DNA of 51,154 nt. Source: Insolitispirillum peregrinum. GTDB lineage: Bacteria; Pseudomonadota; Alphaproteobacteria; Rhodospirillales; Rhodospirillaceae. Under the pieces are notes generated by a model. That model worked only from the letters and a program-made list of their open reading frames with translations. It did not search any database and was not told where the DNA came from. Positions 26,622 to 35,051 of the stretch are shown here, piece after piece. Numbering within the stretch: position 1 is the first letter of the stretch; every line of letters starts with the position of its first letter. The DNA lies in NCBI RefSeq assembly GCF_042665255.1, contig NZ_JBHTCD010000032.1. The stretch is one strand, 5' to 3'. The position numbers and the translations under genes are program-made.

Positions 26622-28244
26622 ATGATCAAGCTTCCGGCGCGGGTTCCGCAGGGGCAGTCTGGTTTTACACCGGCTGCCTATCAAAACATTCAGGTCAGCC
26701 AGGGCGCTTTTGATTCCGGCGGTTCCGCGCTTGCCAGCATGGGCAAGGCGATGACCTCGCTGGGCGGGTCGCTGGATGACATCGGCCAGTCGATGGAGCG
26801 TGATCAGGTCCGGCAGGCGGTGACCGAATACGACCGCACCATGCGCACAACGGTGATGGGTTCGGCACCGTCGGAAACGACGGATGGAGCCGAACCCGTA
26901 AAGGGTTTTCTGTCGATGCAGGGGCCAGAGGCGGTTACCGCCTATGCCGAGAAAAACCAGGCACTGCTCGATGCCCAGACCCGCCTGCGGGAGTCCTTGC
27001 CCAATGGGCGGGCGCGGGATCTGTTTGACCGGTCGGTTGCAGGCTATGCCCAGCACGCGCAACAGATGATGGATCAGCATTACCAGAGCCAGATTCCAAT
27101 CGCGCAGGCCCGGACCGCCGAGGATGCGAGCATTGAAGCAAAGAACATGGCGGTGGTGTCCGGCGAGCTGTCGCCGGAGCTTTCAAAGGTGGTGTGGAGT
27201 TATGGTGTCACAGAGGCAGGACGGGCTGCGGCCCTGAATCCGACCGCAGGTGTAACGCCCGAGGTGGCTCAGGGGTTGTGGCAGAGTTCGGCGCATCGGG
27301 GGATTGTTCAGGATTATCTGGCCCAGAACAAACTCGATCAGGCGGAAAGCTATCTGCAAACGTATGGCGGCATGATGACGCAGGAGGATGCTGCGCAAGT
27401 GACGACCCAGGTTGGTCAGATGCGCGATCGTGCAGCGGCAGAGCCGGTACTGGCGTCTTTCCGTGATCGCCTGAAGCCGTCTGCGCCAGTGGTCGCCCCG
27501 CCTGCTGCCGTGCCAACGGCAACGGGAACGGGAACATCCTACCCGTATGCCTCGCGGGCGGACAACGGCCTGCCATCGCTTGAAAAACTGGAGACGGACT
27601 TCAAAAAAGCGGCCAGCGCGGCAAAACTGACCCCGTCACAGCAGGCTTATGGGTGGGACGCCTTGCGCCGCGATTATGCCCAAAGCAAAAAGACGCAGCA
27701 GGAACAACGGGGTAAGGATCTGAACACTGCAATGAACCAGATTGCCCAGGGGGCTACAGTGGCCGAACTGCCGGTTGATCTCTGGAACCGCTTTGATCCG
27801 GCTACCCGGCAAGGACTGGATCGTTATTTTGCCCGAACCCATGGGCTGGCCGCGGATGAAACAGACTGGGGGGCGCTTGCCGCGATTGCCGGTGACAATG
27901 ACGCCGATTTTTCGCAGCGGACCCTGCTACAGGATCTGCCTTACCTTTCCTCGGCGATGCACAGGACGCTTGGCAACATTCAGGGAATGCTGCGCAGTGA
28001 TGATCTGCAGAAACAAAATCAGGGGCAGCGGTACTTGCGCGGGCTTCGGCTGGGGGTCGAAGCCATCAAGTTGTTGCCGCCCGGCCAGCGCACATCCGGG
28101 CGGGTGGACATGATGATCGGCGATGCGCTGAGAATGACAACCGAGGCTGAAAAGAGCGGAAAAGTCCTGTCCAGAAGCGACCTCCAGAAACGGATGGCGC
28201 CTTATCTGCACGAGGCCCGGGTGGCACAGGCAGTAAAACGTTAG
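26622..28244 (+). CDS. Phage ejection/internal-virion-like protein (540 aa)
   Basis: The start at 26622 follows AGGGAGAG. The upstream in-frame extension spans the terminator and is rejected. The blocks GFLSMQGPEAVTAYAEKNQALLDAQTRL, LPNGRARDLFDRSVAGYAQHAQQMMDQHY and AHRGIVQDYLAQNKLDQAESYLQTYGGMM follow a pattern I know from large helical proteins encoded beside tail or ejection genes of podovirus-like prophages. There is no signal peptide, a low-complexity Pro/Ala/Thr linker lies near 290-310, and the rest is helical. No other phage genes are in the window. Paired with the toxin gene 80 nt downstream, it may be a component needed for release or delivery (inference). Confidence 0.55.
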   Translation: MIKLPARVPQGQSGFTPAAYQNIQVSQGAFDSGGSALASMGKAMTSLGGSLDDIGQSMERDQVRQAVTEYDRTMRTTVMGSAPSETTDGAEPVKGFLSMQGPEAVTAYAEKNQALLDAQTRLRESLPNGRARDLFDRSVAGYAQHAQQMMDQHYQSQIPIAQARTAEDASIEAKNMAVVSGELSPELSKVVWSYGVTEAGRAAALNPTAGVTPEVAQGLWQSSAHRGIVQDYLAQNKLDQAESYLQTYGGMMTQEDAAQVTTQVGQMRDRAAAEPVLASFRDRLKPSAPVVAPPAAVPTATGTGTSYPYASRADNGLPSLEKLETDFKKAASAAKLTPSQQAYGWDALRRDYAQSKKTQQEQRGKDLNTAMNQIAQGATVAELPVDLWNRFDPATRQGLDRYFARTHGLAADETDWGALAAIAGDNDADFSQRTLLQDLPYLSSAMHRTLGNIQGMLRSDDLQKQNQGQRYLRGLRLGVEAIKLLPPGQRTSGRVDMMIGDALRMTTEAEKSGKVLSRSDLQKRMAPYLHEARVAQAVKR

Positions 28245-28282
28245 AGAGTCTGCACCGTGTACCGTGTGCGAAAAGCACTGCT

Positions 28283-28309
28283 GCCGCCCTTTGGGGCGGC
28301 TTTTTTTTT
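28283..28309 (+). terminator. Intrinsic terminator 16 nt before the toxin start codon
   Basis: GCCGCCC, loop TTTG, GGGCGGC and nine T form a textbook terminator. It lies between the 540-aa gene and the toxin gene, whose ribosome site (GGAGAA at 28312-28317) begins 3 nt after the T-run. No promoter fits in between, so toxin mRNA requires readthrough. Confidence 0.85.
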
Positions 28310-28324
28310 GCGGAGAACCCCCTG

Positions 28325-31300
28325 ATGGACACCACTCAGGACATCTTTTTGCCTGCCCTTCCGGCAGAGCAACCCACCGATGAGCCGGTTCTTGTGGAAC
28401 AGCCGCCTGTGGAGCCAGAGGTGGCGGCAGACCTGCCGTCTTCCGACCCCCTTGCAACCTCCCGGCCCGTCCCTGACGCTGACACTGACACTGCCGGGGC
28501 CGATGCGTTCGATCGCTGGAGCTGGGACAGCGTCAGTGCTGCCCCCTTGCCGGACCCCAAAGCCTCCATTCTGGCGGCGTGTACCGGTGTCCCCTATGAC
28601 TATGTCCGTGCGGACCTTGATGAAGCGACCCGGTCGGCAGAAGAAATGGTGGTGGCGCGCTGCTTCCGCGCTTTGCCGGTGACGGCAACGCTGTTCTCTG
28701 ACCCGGCGCTTGACCTGACGCAGCAACCGTCTCTGCCTGCGATGGTCAAGGCCGAGCTGGCTGTCGGGTCATTGCGTGCGGCGCAGGGCGGCGGCTCTGG
28801 TTTTCAGCTTAATGCCGCCGCAAACCGGCTGTCGCTGGGGGCGATTACCGGCTTTTCCTTGGCCGGGGCGGTGAACGGCAATGGTCCCGATGTGCCGCTG
28901 TCGATCCCGGAGTATGGGACACTGGTTCACGGCGCTCTGCCTGAGGGGGGAGTGGGGCGCGAAATCCTGTCTGCATTTCAGCCTCAAGAAGAACAAAAAG
29001 GGATCGTTGTCGACGATGCCGCATCATCGGCGCCAGCGCCAGCGCCAGCGCCAGCGGCTGCCCGCAGGAATGAGTACCCGATGCTCGATGTGATGGGGAA
29101 CGTTAACGGGGTCGATTTTGAAGACAGCATGTTCAACTTGCTGGGAATTGGTTTTGTGAATGCCCTCGAAGACCATCTGAGGGTGGAGCTTCCGAAGCAT
29201 AACGGCAACGACCGCACGAGTCTGCGGGATGGCTTTCGCGCAGCGCTGACCCAAACCCTGCGCGATACCCCCGAGATGGTTGACAGGTTGCGCCATTATC
29301 CCGACCGGATGGTCGGTGACGCGGCGGCCTGGCTGTCTGATCTGCAAAGGCAGAAAGCACAGGCGTCGGCGGTCGTGGACAGCCTGCATGCCTTGACCCG
29401 GCACTATCAGGACGGCCAGCTTTCTCCCGAGTTTCTGGAGCAGGCAGAGCGTACCGGTGGCTTGCAGTCCCTGTTCATCCCGACCGCCATGGTCAAGGCG
29501 ATGATCGAGGCGGGCAAACTGCCGCCTGATGTGGCCGGGCTGGTGGGGGACGAGGACGAGGACGGGGCCACGGGTCATGTCTCTCTTGGCGACGTGCTGG
29601 ACAGCGCGAAAACGCTGTCGCCGGATCAGCAGAATGTGCTGTTTTCCATCATTCAGGCCGATGAAAACCAAAACAGCCTGTATGCCATTGATGCCGCCTG
29701 GTCCTCGCAGGATACCCAGCGCAATTACGCGCTGCTGGCCGATGCGGTGATGGTGCGGAAGGATGACTACACCTATTCCGCCCAGCGTTATTTTCTGGAC
29801 AGTATCGGTGGCAAGGGGCTGGGAGAGGCGTTTGTCACCTTCCTCGCCTCGGCCCCGGGGAGGGACTACGGGACCGATCCCGAGGCGCTCGGAGGCTCGC
29901 CGGAGCGGCTGGTTTCCGGTCCCCGCCAAAGCATCGGCATGACGCAGGCGCTGGATCTGGCGGCGCGGGCGCATGACCGTGGCATGGCTCCGGACGAGCT
30001 GGGCTACCGCGAGCACCATTCGAGCAACCAGAGCCGCGCCATCGGAGAGATGTTCGGGGCGGACGGTTCGGCTCCGACGCTGAAAACGGCGCTGCCCGCC
30101 TATCTGATGGATCTGGTGGAAGGACTGAATGACCCCGACCTGACCGAAGAAGCCCGCGCCCGGCTGGATGATGCAGGTCATGACCTGATGGGGCTGTTGG
30201 GGCTGAAGCCAAACACGAATGTCAGGACGATCCTGTCAACCATGACCCCCGAACAGTGGGAACGGTTTGGTACGGGCCTGCAGGCCTTTATGGACGGCAC
30301 CAGCGCCACCGGTGCGCCCGGACAGCCGGGGGAAAAGGTTTTTGCGGACTTTGCCCGCTGGATGACGCTGCGCACCCCCGAAGGCGCGCGGGCCTTTGTC
30401 GAACAGAATACCGTTTATGCCCGGATGAGCCGGACGCTGGGCGAGTGGGAAGACAAATACCATATTTCAACCCGCTCTGCTGCGACGCTGGGGCTGATCG
30501 CGGCTGTTGGGCAGGGGGCGGCCTCGGTTGCCGGTCTTTCTGCGGGGCTGGCGATGACGGGAACCGGTGTCGGGGCGCTGCCCGGCCTCGGGTTGCTGAC
30601 GCTCAGCGCTGGCGGTCTGGCGTCGGCCATCGACACGGGCCAGGCCTCGCTGATCTCGCTGGTCACCGGCGACGAGCACGAAAGCCTGACCGACGCCGCC
30701 ATCAATGCCGCCGCCGAAAGGATGGGTATCCCGCCCGAGGCCATCATGGCGCTGGAGGTCGGTCTGGGCGTTGCCGGGATGACCAGATACGGTGCAACAG
30801 CCACCCGTGCCGTGCTGAAAGCGTTCCGCAGTGGCGGTGAAAAGCTGGCGGCCACCGCCTTCGGGCAAAAAGCGCTGGGGATGGCTGCCGATAAGGCCCA
30901 GGGCGTGGTTGATTTCCTCAGCGCGCCGCTGAAGGGCTTTGGGGGACTGGACAGCCGGTTGCAGATGGCGGGGGGGCATGGCCCCCATCTCGGGACGCCA
31001 CGTTCCGATGGTATTGATGATATTACATTCGAGAATCGCGCCAGTAATAATGGGCGCTACAACGCTGATGGAAGTAAGGAAAAGGGTAAATATGGAGGAA
31101 AGGGGAAGCAAGAAAAGAGGGTTATCTATGCTCCATACCATCGAACCCAAGGAAAGGATTTTAATCCTATTGATGAAATCAATTCCAACGAGATTACGGA
31201 TTCGTCGATTCCTGATCCGAATAAACTTGGAGAGGGAGGTGAAAAGGTCGTTTATGAACTAAACACGAGGGTTGCTGTTCCTGACTATGAAAATGACCGT

Positions 31301-31840
31301 ACGACTTATTTTGATTTTGTCGTTGGTGTTCAGAAAAGCGAAGCGGAAGTAGGACCGAAAAAATGGGACCCAAATAAGTTATCCAAGGAAGTAGGCATGT
31401 TGAAAGAGATCAAGGCATTTGATCTGCCGGTTGTCGAAGCGCGAGGGCCATTCGTTATTAAAAAGAAAGTCGGAGTGGATGAAAAAGGTAATGCCATATT
31501 CGAAGATAGAAAGTATGTTATTTATGAGAAATTCGAGTTTGGATCTAAGGATATTGTGAAGAAGAATAGAAGTGGTCATATGGATTATGTAGAAAGGAAA
31601 AGTGGAGATATTGATTATTCACAATTTCTGAATGAACGAAGCGTAAGGGATCTTGAGAGGATCAAGGATATCATGGAAAGCAAGAAAATCCGGATTCATG
31701 ACCTTCAGTTCCTGATCGGAAAAGATGGGCGAGTTGTGATTGCTGATCCGGTGAAAGTCATAACTGAATTGAAGCCAAGCCCAACAAATATTGCTACGCT
31801 CGACCTGTTGATCGCAAAAGCTCCTCAAAACCGTCGCTAA
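28325..31840 (+). CDS. Polymorphic-toxin-like protein with protein-kinase-like C-terminal tip (1171 aa)
   Basis: GGAGAA precedes the ATG by 7 nt. Residues 1-890 are GC-rich core: an acidic Pro-rich N-terminus without a signal peptide, an Ala-Pro repeat near 235-246, long helical parts, and a Gly/Ala-rich hydrophobic hairpin at about 718-772 that could insert in a membrane. From about residue 895 (nt 31010) the DNA turns A/T-rich. This tip has a glycine-rich loop LGEGGEKVVYEL (968-979), a Lys in VVGVQK (1004), IRIHDLQFL (D1126) and VIADP (D1141). They line up in order with kinase nucleotide, Lys, catalytic Asp and metal Asp positions, although the usual Asn after the catalytic Asp is missing. 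Core pieces recur downstream as silent fragments. Role inferred: interbacterial or host-directed toxin. Confidence 0.65.
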   Translation: MDTTQDIFLPALPAEQPTDEPVLVEQPPVEPEVAADLPSSDPLATSRPVPDADTDTAGADAFDRWSWDSVSAAPLPDPKASILAACTGVPYDYVRADLDEATRSAEEMVVARCFRALPVTATLFSDPALDLTQQPSLPAMVKAELAVGSLRAAQGGGSGFQLNAAANRLSLGAITGFSLAGAVNGNGPDVPLSIPEYGTLVHGALPEGGVGREILSAFQPQEEQKGIVVDDAASSAPAPAPAPAAARRNEYPMLDVMGNVNGVDFEDSMFNLLGIGFVNALEDHLRVELPKHNGNDRTSLRDGFRAALTQTLRDTPEMVDRLRHYPDRMVGDAAAWLSDLQRQKAQASAVVDSLHALTRHYQDGQLSPEFLEQAERTGGLQSLFIPTAMVKAMIEAGKLPPDVAGLVGDEDEDGATGHVSLGDVLDSAKTLSPDQQNVLFSIIQADENQNSLYAIDAAWSSQDTQRNYALLADAVMVRKDDYTYSAQRYFLDSIGGKGLGEAFVTFLASAPGRDYGTDPEALGGSPERLVSGPRQSIGMTQALDLAARAHDRGMAPDELGYREHHSSNQSRAIGEMFGADGSAPTLKTALPAYLMDLVEGLNDPDLTEEARARLDDAGHDLMGLLGLKPNTNVRTILSTMTPEQWERFGTGLQAFMDGTSATGAPGQPGEKVFADFARWMTLRTPEGARAFVEQNTVYARMSRTLGEWEDKYHISTRSAATLGLIAAVGQGAASVAGLSAGLAMTGTGVGALPGLGLLTLSAGGLASAIDTGQASLISLVTGDEHESLTDAAINAAAERMGIPPEAIMALEVGLGVAGMTRYGATATRAVLKAFRSGGEKLAATAFGQKALGMAADKAQGVVDFLSAPLKGFGGLDSRLQMAGGHGPHLGTPRSDGIDDITFENRASNNGRYNADGSKEKGKYGGKGKQEKRVIYAPYHRTQGKDFNPIDEINSNEITDSSIPDPNKLGEGGEKVVYELNTRVAVPDYENDRTTYFDFVVGVQKSEAEVGPKKWDPNKLSKEVGMLKEIKAFDLPVVEARGPFVIKKKVGVDEKGNAIFEDRKYVIYEKFEFGSKDIVKKNRSGHMDYVERKSGDIDYSQFLNERSVRDLERIKDIMESKKIRIHDLQFLIGKDGRVVIADPVKVITELKPSPTNIATLDLLIAKAPQNRR

Positions 31841-31945
31841 AGCATTTCTCGGTCTCCAAGGATCACGATAAATGCTCTAGTGACTTGTTATCCAAGCAAA
31901 TACGTCGTCGCAGATGTGTCCATCTGCTCGGGATTTGCTCTAGAA
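31841..31945. repeat. Palindromic insertion between toxin and immunity gene, containing the 43-nt element copy 2
   Basis: In the second kinase-tip cassette (37267-37947) the toxin end and the immunity leader are joined directly at CGTCGCT-AGAACC. Here about 105 nt separate them. The insert has the dyad AGCATTT...AAATGCT (31842-31876) and then the 43-nt palindrome at 31896-31938, one base different from that at 7292-7334. It looks like a small mobile repeat. Confidence 0.65.
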
Positions 31946-31985
31946 CCATTGAAAACGACTCTTAACCATGGATGAGGTCAATGAA

Positions 31986-32594
31986 ATGAGAAATTTTGAT
32001 GAGGAAAGGCTGGAGAGGGAGCGAATCCTGAGGATGATCCCGACGGAGATGGTCGATGCTCTCTCTGTGTTTGTTGGCAAGAAGATTAAGGAGTTATATT
32101 CACTCTATTATAGGACTCCTGAGGAAAAAATGGATTCATACTGGAGTCGTTTCCCTTATGAAGGAATAAAACTGTGTGATTCATTCTCTCTTAATGCTGA
32201 CTTTCTTTCTATTGTGTTCTCCGATGATTCCTGCATTTCTCTGACTGTAGAGGAAGAAATCATCAGTGTTCTGATCAGTGTCGGGAATGCACAGGAGTTG
32301 GTATGGGGACGTGGACTTGCGTCCGTGATTCCCTCTGATGATCCTGTCTATTCCACCAGGGATTGGGTGGGTGTGCCGGGGAAGGTGATTGCGGGTTTTT
32401 CGGTCGTCTATCGGAAAGATATGTATCCGGGATGCCAGGCGAGGCCGTTTGAGTGCGGGATCGCCATTCACCTGACCGATGGCAGCGAGTTTTTTTATGG
32501 GGATAACATCCATAAGACCAACAGCAGTCCATCGGTGTTTTTTGAAAAGGACCTTTTGGATCGGGATAAACTGGTCATCGAGCGGCTGGTTTGA
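31986..32594 (+). CDS. Candidate immunity protein for the kinase-like tip, copy 1
   Basis: GAGG 8 nt before ATG 31986 favours this start (202 aa) over the in-frame ATG at 31968 (208 aa), which has no ribosome site. The protein is acidic and cytosolic, with blocks CDSFSLNADFLSIVFSDDSC, GRGLASVIPSDDPVYST and ARPFECGIAIHLTDGSEFFYGD. I do not recognise the family. Position directly after the toxin, AT-rich DNA like the tip, and a second copy (37339-37947) that also follows a remnant of the same tip all argue for immunity function. The two copies differ at only about ten residues. Confidence 0.6.
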   Translation: MRNFDEERLERERILRMIPTEMVDALSVFVGKKIKELYSLYYRTPEEKMDSYWSRFPYEGIKLCDSFSLNADFLSIVFSDDSCISLTVEEEIISVLISVGNAQELVWGRGLASVIPSDDPVYSTRDWVGVPGKVIAGFSVVYRKDMYPGCQARPFECGIAIHLTDGSEFFYGDNIHKTNSSPSVFFEKDLLDRDKLVIERLV

Positions 32595-32713
32595 GCGGCT
32601 GGTCTGTTCGTCCAGATCCTTCGGCACGGGGTAGAACGTTTTTCGTTCCCTTGAGGTCCACGGTAAACGCTCTACCCCCCTGGACGCCGCGCCACCATCC
32701 TTGAAAAAAAACT
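32595..32713. repeat. Cassette trailer behind immunity copy 1
   Basis: This segment matches 37948-38075 almost base for base, from GAGCGGCTGGTCTGTTCG through CCCCTGGACGCCGC to AAAAAACTGGAGGCTCG. Copy 1 then joins a fragment of the toxin core, copy 2 the kinase-gene region. The junction base pair is therefore a recombination boundary. Confidence 0.75.
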
Positions 32714-33149
32714 GGAGGCTCGCCGGAGCGGCTGGTTTCCGGTCCCCGCCAAAGCATCGGCATGACGCAGGCGCTGGATCTGGCGGCGCGGGCGCATGAC
32801 CGTGGCATGGCTCCGGACGAGCTGGGCTACCGCGAGCATCATTCGAGCAACCAGAGCCGCGCCATCGGAGAGATGTTCGGGGCGGACGGTTCGGCTCCGA
32901 CGCTGAAAACGGCGCTGCCCGCCTATCTGATGGATCTGGTGGAAGGACTGAATGACCCCGACCTGACCGAAGAAGCCCGTGCCCGGCTGGATGATGCAGG
33001 TCATGACCTGATGGGGCTGTTGGGGCTGAAGCCAAACACGAATGTCAGGACGATCCTGTCAACCATGACCCCCGAACAGTGGGAACGGTTTGGCACGGGC
33101 CTGCAGGCCTTTATGGACGGCACCAGCGCCACCGATGCGCCCGGACAGC
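32714..33149 (+). pseudogene. Silent fragment of the toxin core (residues about 523-667)
   Basis: The 436 bp are a near-perfect copy of 29891-30326 in the full-length gene; I count only four base differences. There is no start signal. The reading frame of the core stays open and runs in frame into the immunity gene at 33167, so a 255-aa chimera from ATG 32762 is possible, though no ribosome site precedes it. Confidence 0.85.
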
Positions 33150-33166
33150 AAATGGAGCGATGTAAA

Positions 33167-33529
33167 ATGAGTAAAGAAATGATTGAAATGCTTGAATACG
33201 CTATTCGTAGTAATCTAAATTTGAACTACTATGATCATGATGGCTTCAAAGAGCAAATGAAATATGAGCCATGGCTGGAAAAGTGGCCAGGATTTAAGGA
33301 TTTTTTCAGGAATCTCATCGAGACACGTGCCATTCCCTATGAGAGGTACAACGAGCTTGCCGACGATTATTTTGAGAATGATGATGATCTGTACGATTTT
33401 CTGATGGCCCTCTACCTCTATGCCTATGACGAAGGACCGGAGGATGCGATCGATGAGGTGATGCGGCGTACTGGTCATCTGGACGATGCCCCAGAAGATA
33501 CGGACCAACCCGAACAGCTCCAAGGCTGA
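33167..33529 (+). CDS. Acidic immunity-family protein A (single domain, 120 aa)
   Basis: ATG 33167 follows GGAG by 9 nt, the same spacing as in the other members. The protein starts MSKEMIEMLEYAIRSNLNLN, has a variable region to about residue 35 and then the family constant part: PGFKDFFRNLIETRAIPYER, FENDDDLYDFLMALYLY, YDEGPEDAIDEVMRRTG. It is very acidic, as expected for a protein that masks a basic nuclease. No toxin tip is left in front of it; it directly follows a toxin-core fragment. Its relative C follows a ribonuclease-like tip, which is the basis for the immunity call. Confidence 0.6.
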   Translation: MSKEMIEMLEYAIRSNLNLNYYDHDGFKEQMKYEPWLEKWPGFKDFFRNLIETRAIPYERYNELADDYFENDDDLYDFLMALYLYAYDEGPEDAIDEVMRRTGHLDDAPEDTDQPEQLQG

Positions 33530-33842
33530 TGGGGCCTGAGGTGATGGAGACCCGCTTCGGCGCGGTGCGCACTGCGATGATGTGCGCGCCGTGCCGAGGG
33601 TGTTTCCCTGGTCCCGGCTTGGGGACATCGCTCATTGTGTTTTTTTGATCCTTTACCACACCAAAACAATCGTTCTTTTTCTTGGTAAACCGGCTGCCGT
33701 CCAAACCCGTTCAGGTGCGAATGCCTCCGATCCCCCATTTTTCCTGTTACGATCCAAAGCATGGGGTCCGGGGCCTTCCGGCCCCGGCGAGGTGTGGAGC
33801 AGCGCTCCACGTCCTTGTTCCCTAAAGCTGAGCACTCCCGGT
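33530..33842. repeat. Spacer repeat behind immunity A (includes GC-rich repeat copy at 33721-33810)
   Basis: There is no gene in this stretch. It starts with a trailer shared by all four acidic immunity genes (GGTGATGGAGACCCGCTTC, then a GCGCAC...GTGCGC hairpin), continues with the shared CACACCAAAACAATCGTTC and ends in the dispersed GC-rich repeat with its CCGGGGCC/GGCCCCGG and GTGGAGC/GCTCCAC dyads. It gives extended homology between cassettes. Confidence 0.8.
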
Positions 33843-33948
33843 CGCCGCCGAAAGGATGGGTATCCCGCCCGAGGCCATCACGGCGCTGGAGGCCGGTCTG
33901 GGCGTTGCCGGGATGACCAGATACGGTGCAACAGCCACCCATGCCGTG
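33843..33948 (+). pseudogene. Silent fragment of the toxin core (residues about 795-830)
   Basis: The 106 bp copy 30709-30814 with few changes (MGIPPEAI region to TRYGATAT). It ends abruptly and is followed at once by the last codons of a nuclease-type tip. A shorter version of the same core piece begins the cassette at 35052. Confidence 0.8.
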
Positions 33949-33950
33949 GT

Positions 33951-33983
33951 GATGTTGCTCTTCTGACAATGTATCCAGTCTGA
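33951..33983 (+). pseudogene. Terminal scar of a deleted toxin tip
   Basis: The codons read DVALLTMYPV-stop. The orphan tip at 35091-35714 ends ELITMYVNP-stop, and many ribonuclease tips of this type end in TVTMYP. The match is short, but its place directly before an immunity gene of the matching family makes a residual 3' end the best explanation. Confidence 0.5.
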
Positions 33984-34016
33984 TAACGATGTAAACATCA
34001 ATTGGAGAGATCTAAA

Positions 34017-34715
34017 ATGAGTAAAGAAATGATGGAAATGCTTGAGGATGTTATTCGTTGTGATCTTGATTTGCGACACTACCATCATGATGGATTCAAA
34101 AGTCAGATGAATTATGGCCCATGGCTGGAAAAATGGCCGGGATTCAAGGATTTTTTCAGGAATGTCATCGAGACACGTGCCATGCCCTATAAGAGGTACA
34201 ACGAGCTTGCCAACGATCGTTTTGAGAATGATGATGATCTGTACGATTTTCTGATGGCCCTCTACCTCTATTCTTATGATGAAGGACCGGAGGATGCGAT
34301 CTATGAGTCGATGCGGCGTGCCGGTGAGCTGATCGATGACCCAGATGGGGCGGACCAACCCGAAATGATGGAAATGCTTGAAGGGGCTATTATTTCTAAT
34401 CTTGCTTTAAGTTACTACGATCATAGCGGTTTCAAGAGGGATATTACTTCTGTTCGATGGCAGGGAAAGTGGCGGGGATTCAAGGATTTTTTCAGGAATG
34501 TCATCGAGACACGTGCCATTCCCTATGAGACGTACAGCGATCTTGCCGACGATTATTTTGAGAACGATGATGATCTGTACGATTTCCTGACGGCCCTCTA
34601 CCTCTATGTCTATGACGAAGGACCGGAGGATGCGATCAACGAGGTGATGCGGCGTACTGGTCATCTGAATGATGCCCCAGAGACGACGGAGCAACCCGAA
34701 CAGTCCCCAGGCTGA
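34017..34715 (+). CDS. Acidic immunity-family protein B (two fused domains, 232 aa)
   Basis: ATG 34017 follows GGAG at 9-nt spacing. Two family domains lie head to tail (about 1-115 and 116-232), joined at ADQPE-MMEMLEG where single-domain members have their C-terminal QPE and stop. Domain 1 has its own variable region (LRHYHHDGFKSQMNYG). Domain 2 is essentially identical to domain 2 of protein D. The constant parts FKDFFRNVIETRA and FENDDDLYDFL occur in both. It is preceded by a toxin-tip scar, so it is an orphan immunity gene. Confidence 0.6.
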   Translation: MSKEMMEMLEDVIRCDLDLRHYHHDGFKSQMNYGPWLEKWPGFKDFFRNVIETRAMPYKRYNELANDRFENDDDLYDFLMALYLYSYDEGPEDAIYESMRRAGELIDDPDGADQPEMMEMLEGAIISNLALSYYDHSGFKRDITSVRWQGKWRGFKDFFRNVIETRAIPYETYSDLADDYFENDDDLYDFLTALYLYVYDEGPEDAINEVMRRTGHLNDAPETTEQPEQSPG

Positions 34716-35051
34716 TGGTGGCTGTGGCCTGAGGTGATGGAGACCCGCTTTGGCGCGGTGCGCACTGCGATGATGTGCGCGCCGTGCCGAGGGTGCTTCC
34801 CTGATCCCGGCTTGGTGGATCGCTTCTTGTGTTTTTTTGACCCTTTATCACACCAAAACAATCGTTCTTTTTCTGACGCGCTGACTGTCGCCGGGCATGG
34901 TACACGACAGCCCGTGCAAGAAAACAGGCTGCCGTCCGATCCCCCGTTTTTTCTGTTCCGATCCAAAGCATGGGGTCCGGGGCCTTTCGGCCCCGGCGAG
35001 GCGTGGAGCAGCGCTCCACGTCCTTGTTTCCTAATTCGGCGCACTCCCGGT
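34716..35051. repeat. Spacer repeat behind immunity B (includes GC-rich repeat copy at 34931-35020)
   Basis: It has the same trailer as behind A, C and D, with a different middle part (a GTCGCCGGGCATG stretch replaces part of the A spacer), then the GC-rich repeat. No gene is seen. A frame open from 34734 runs through it into the orphan tip but uses no recognisable start and encodes spacer sequence. Confidence 0.75.

Noticed and set aside
33582..33983. 133-codon frame through the spacer and core fragment
   Set aside because: It crosses non-coding repeats in a frame different from the toxin core; only its last codons are kept as a tip scar.
34734..35051. N-terminal extension of the orphan tip through the spacer repeat
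   Set aside because: The stretch is the shared trailer and GC-rich repeat, with no ribosome site; the open frame is accidental.
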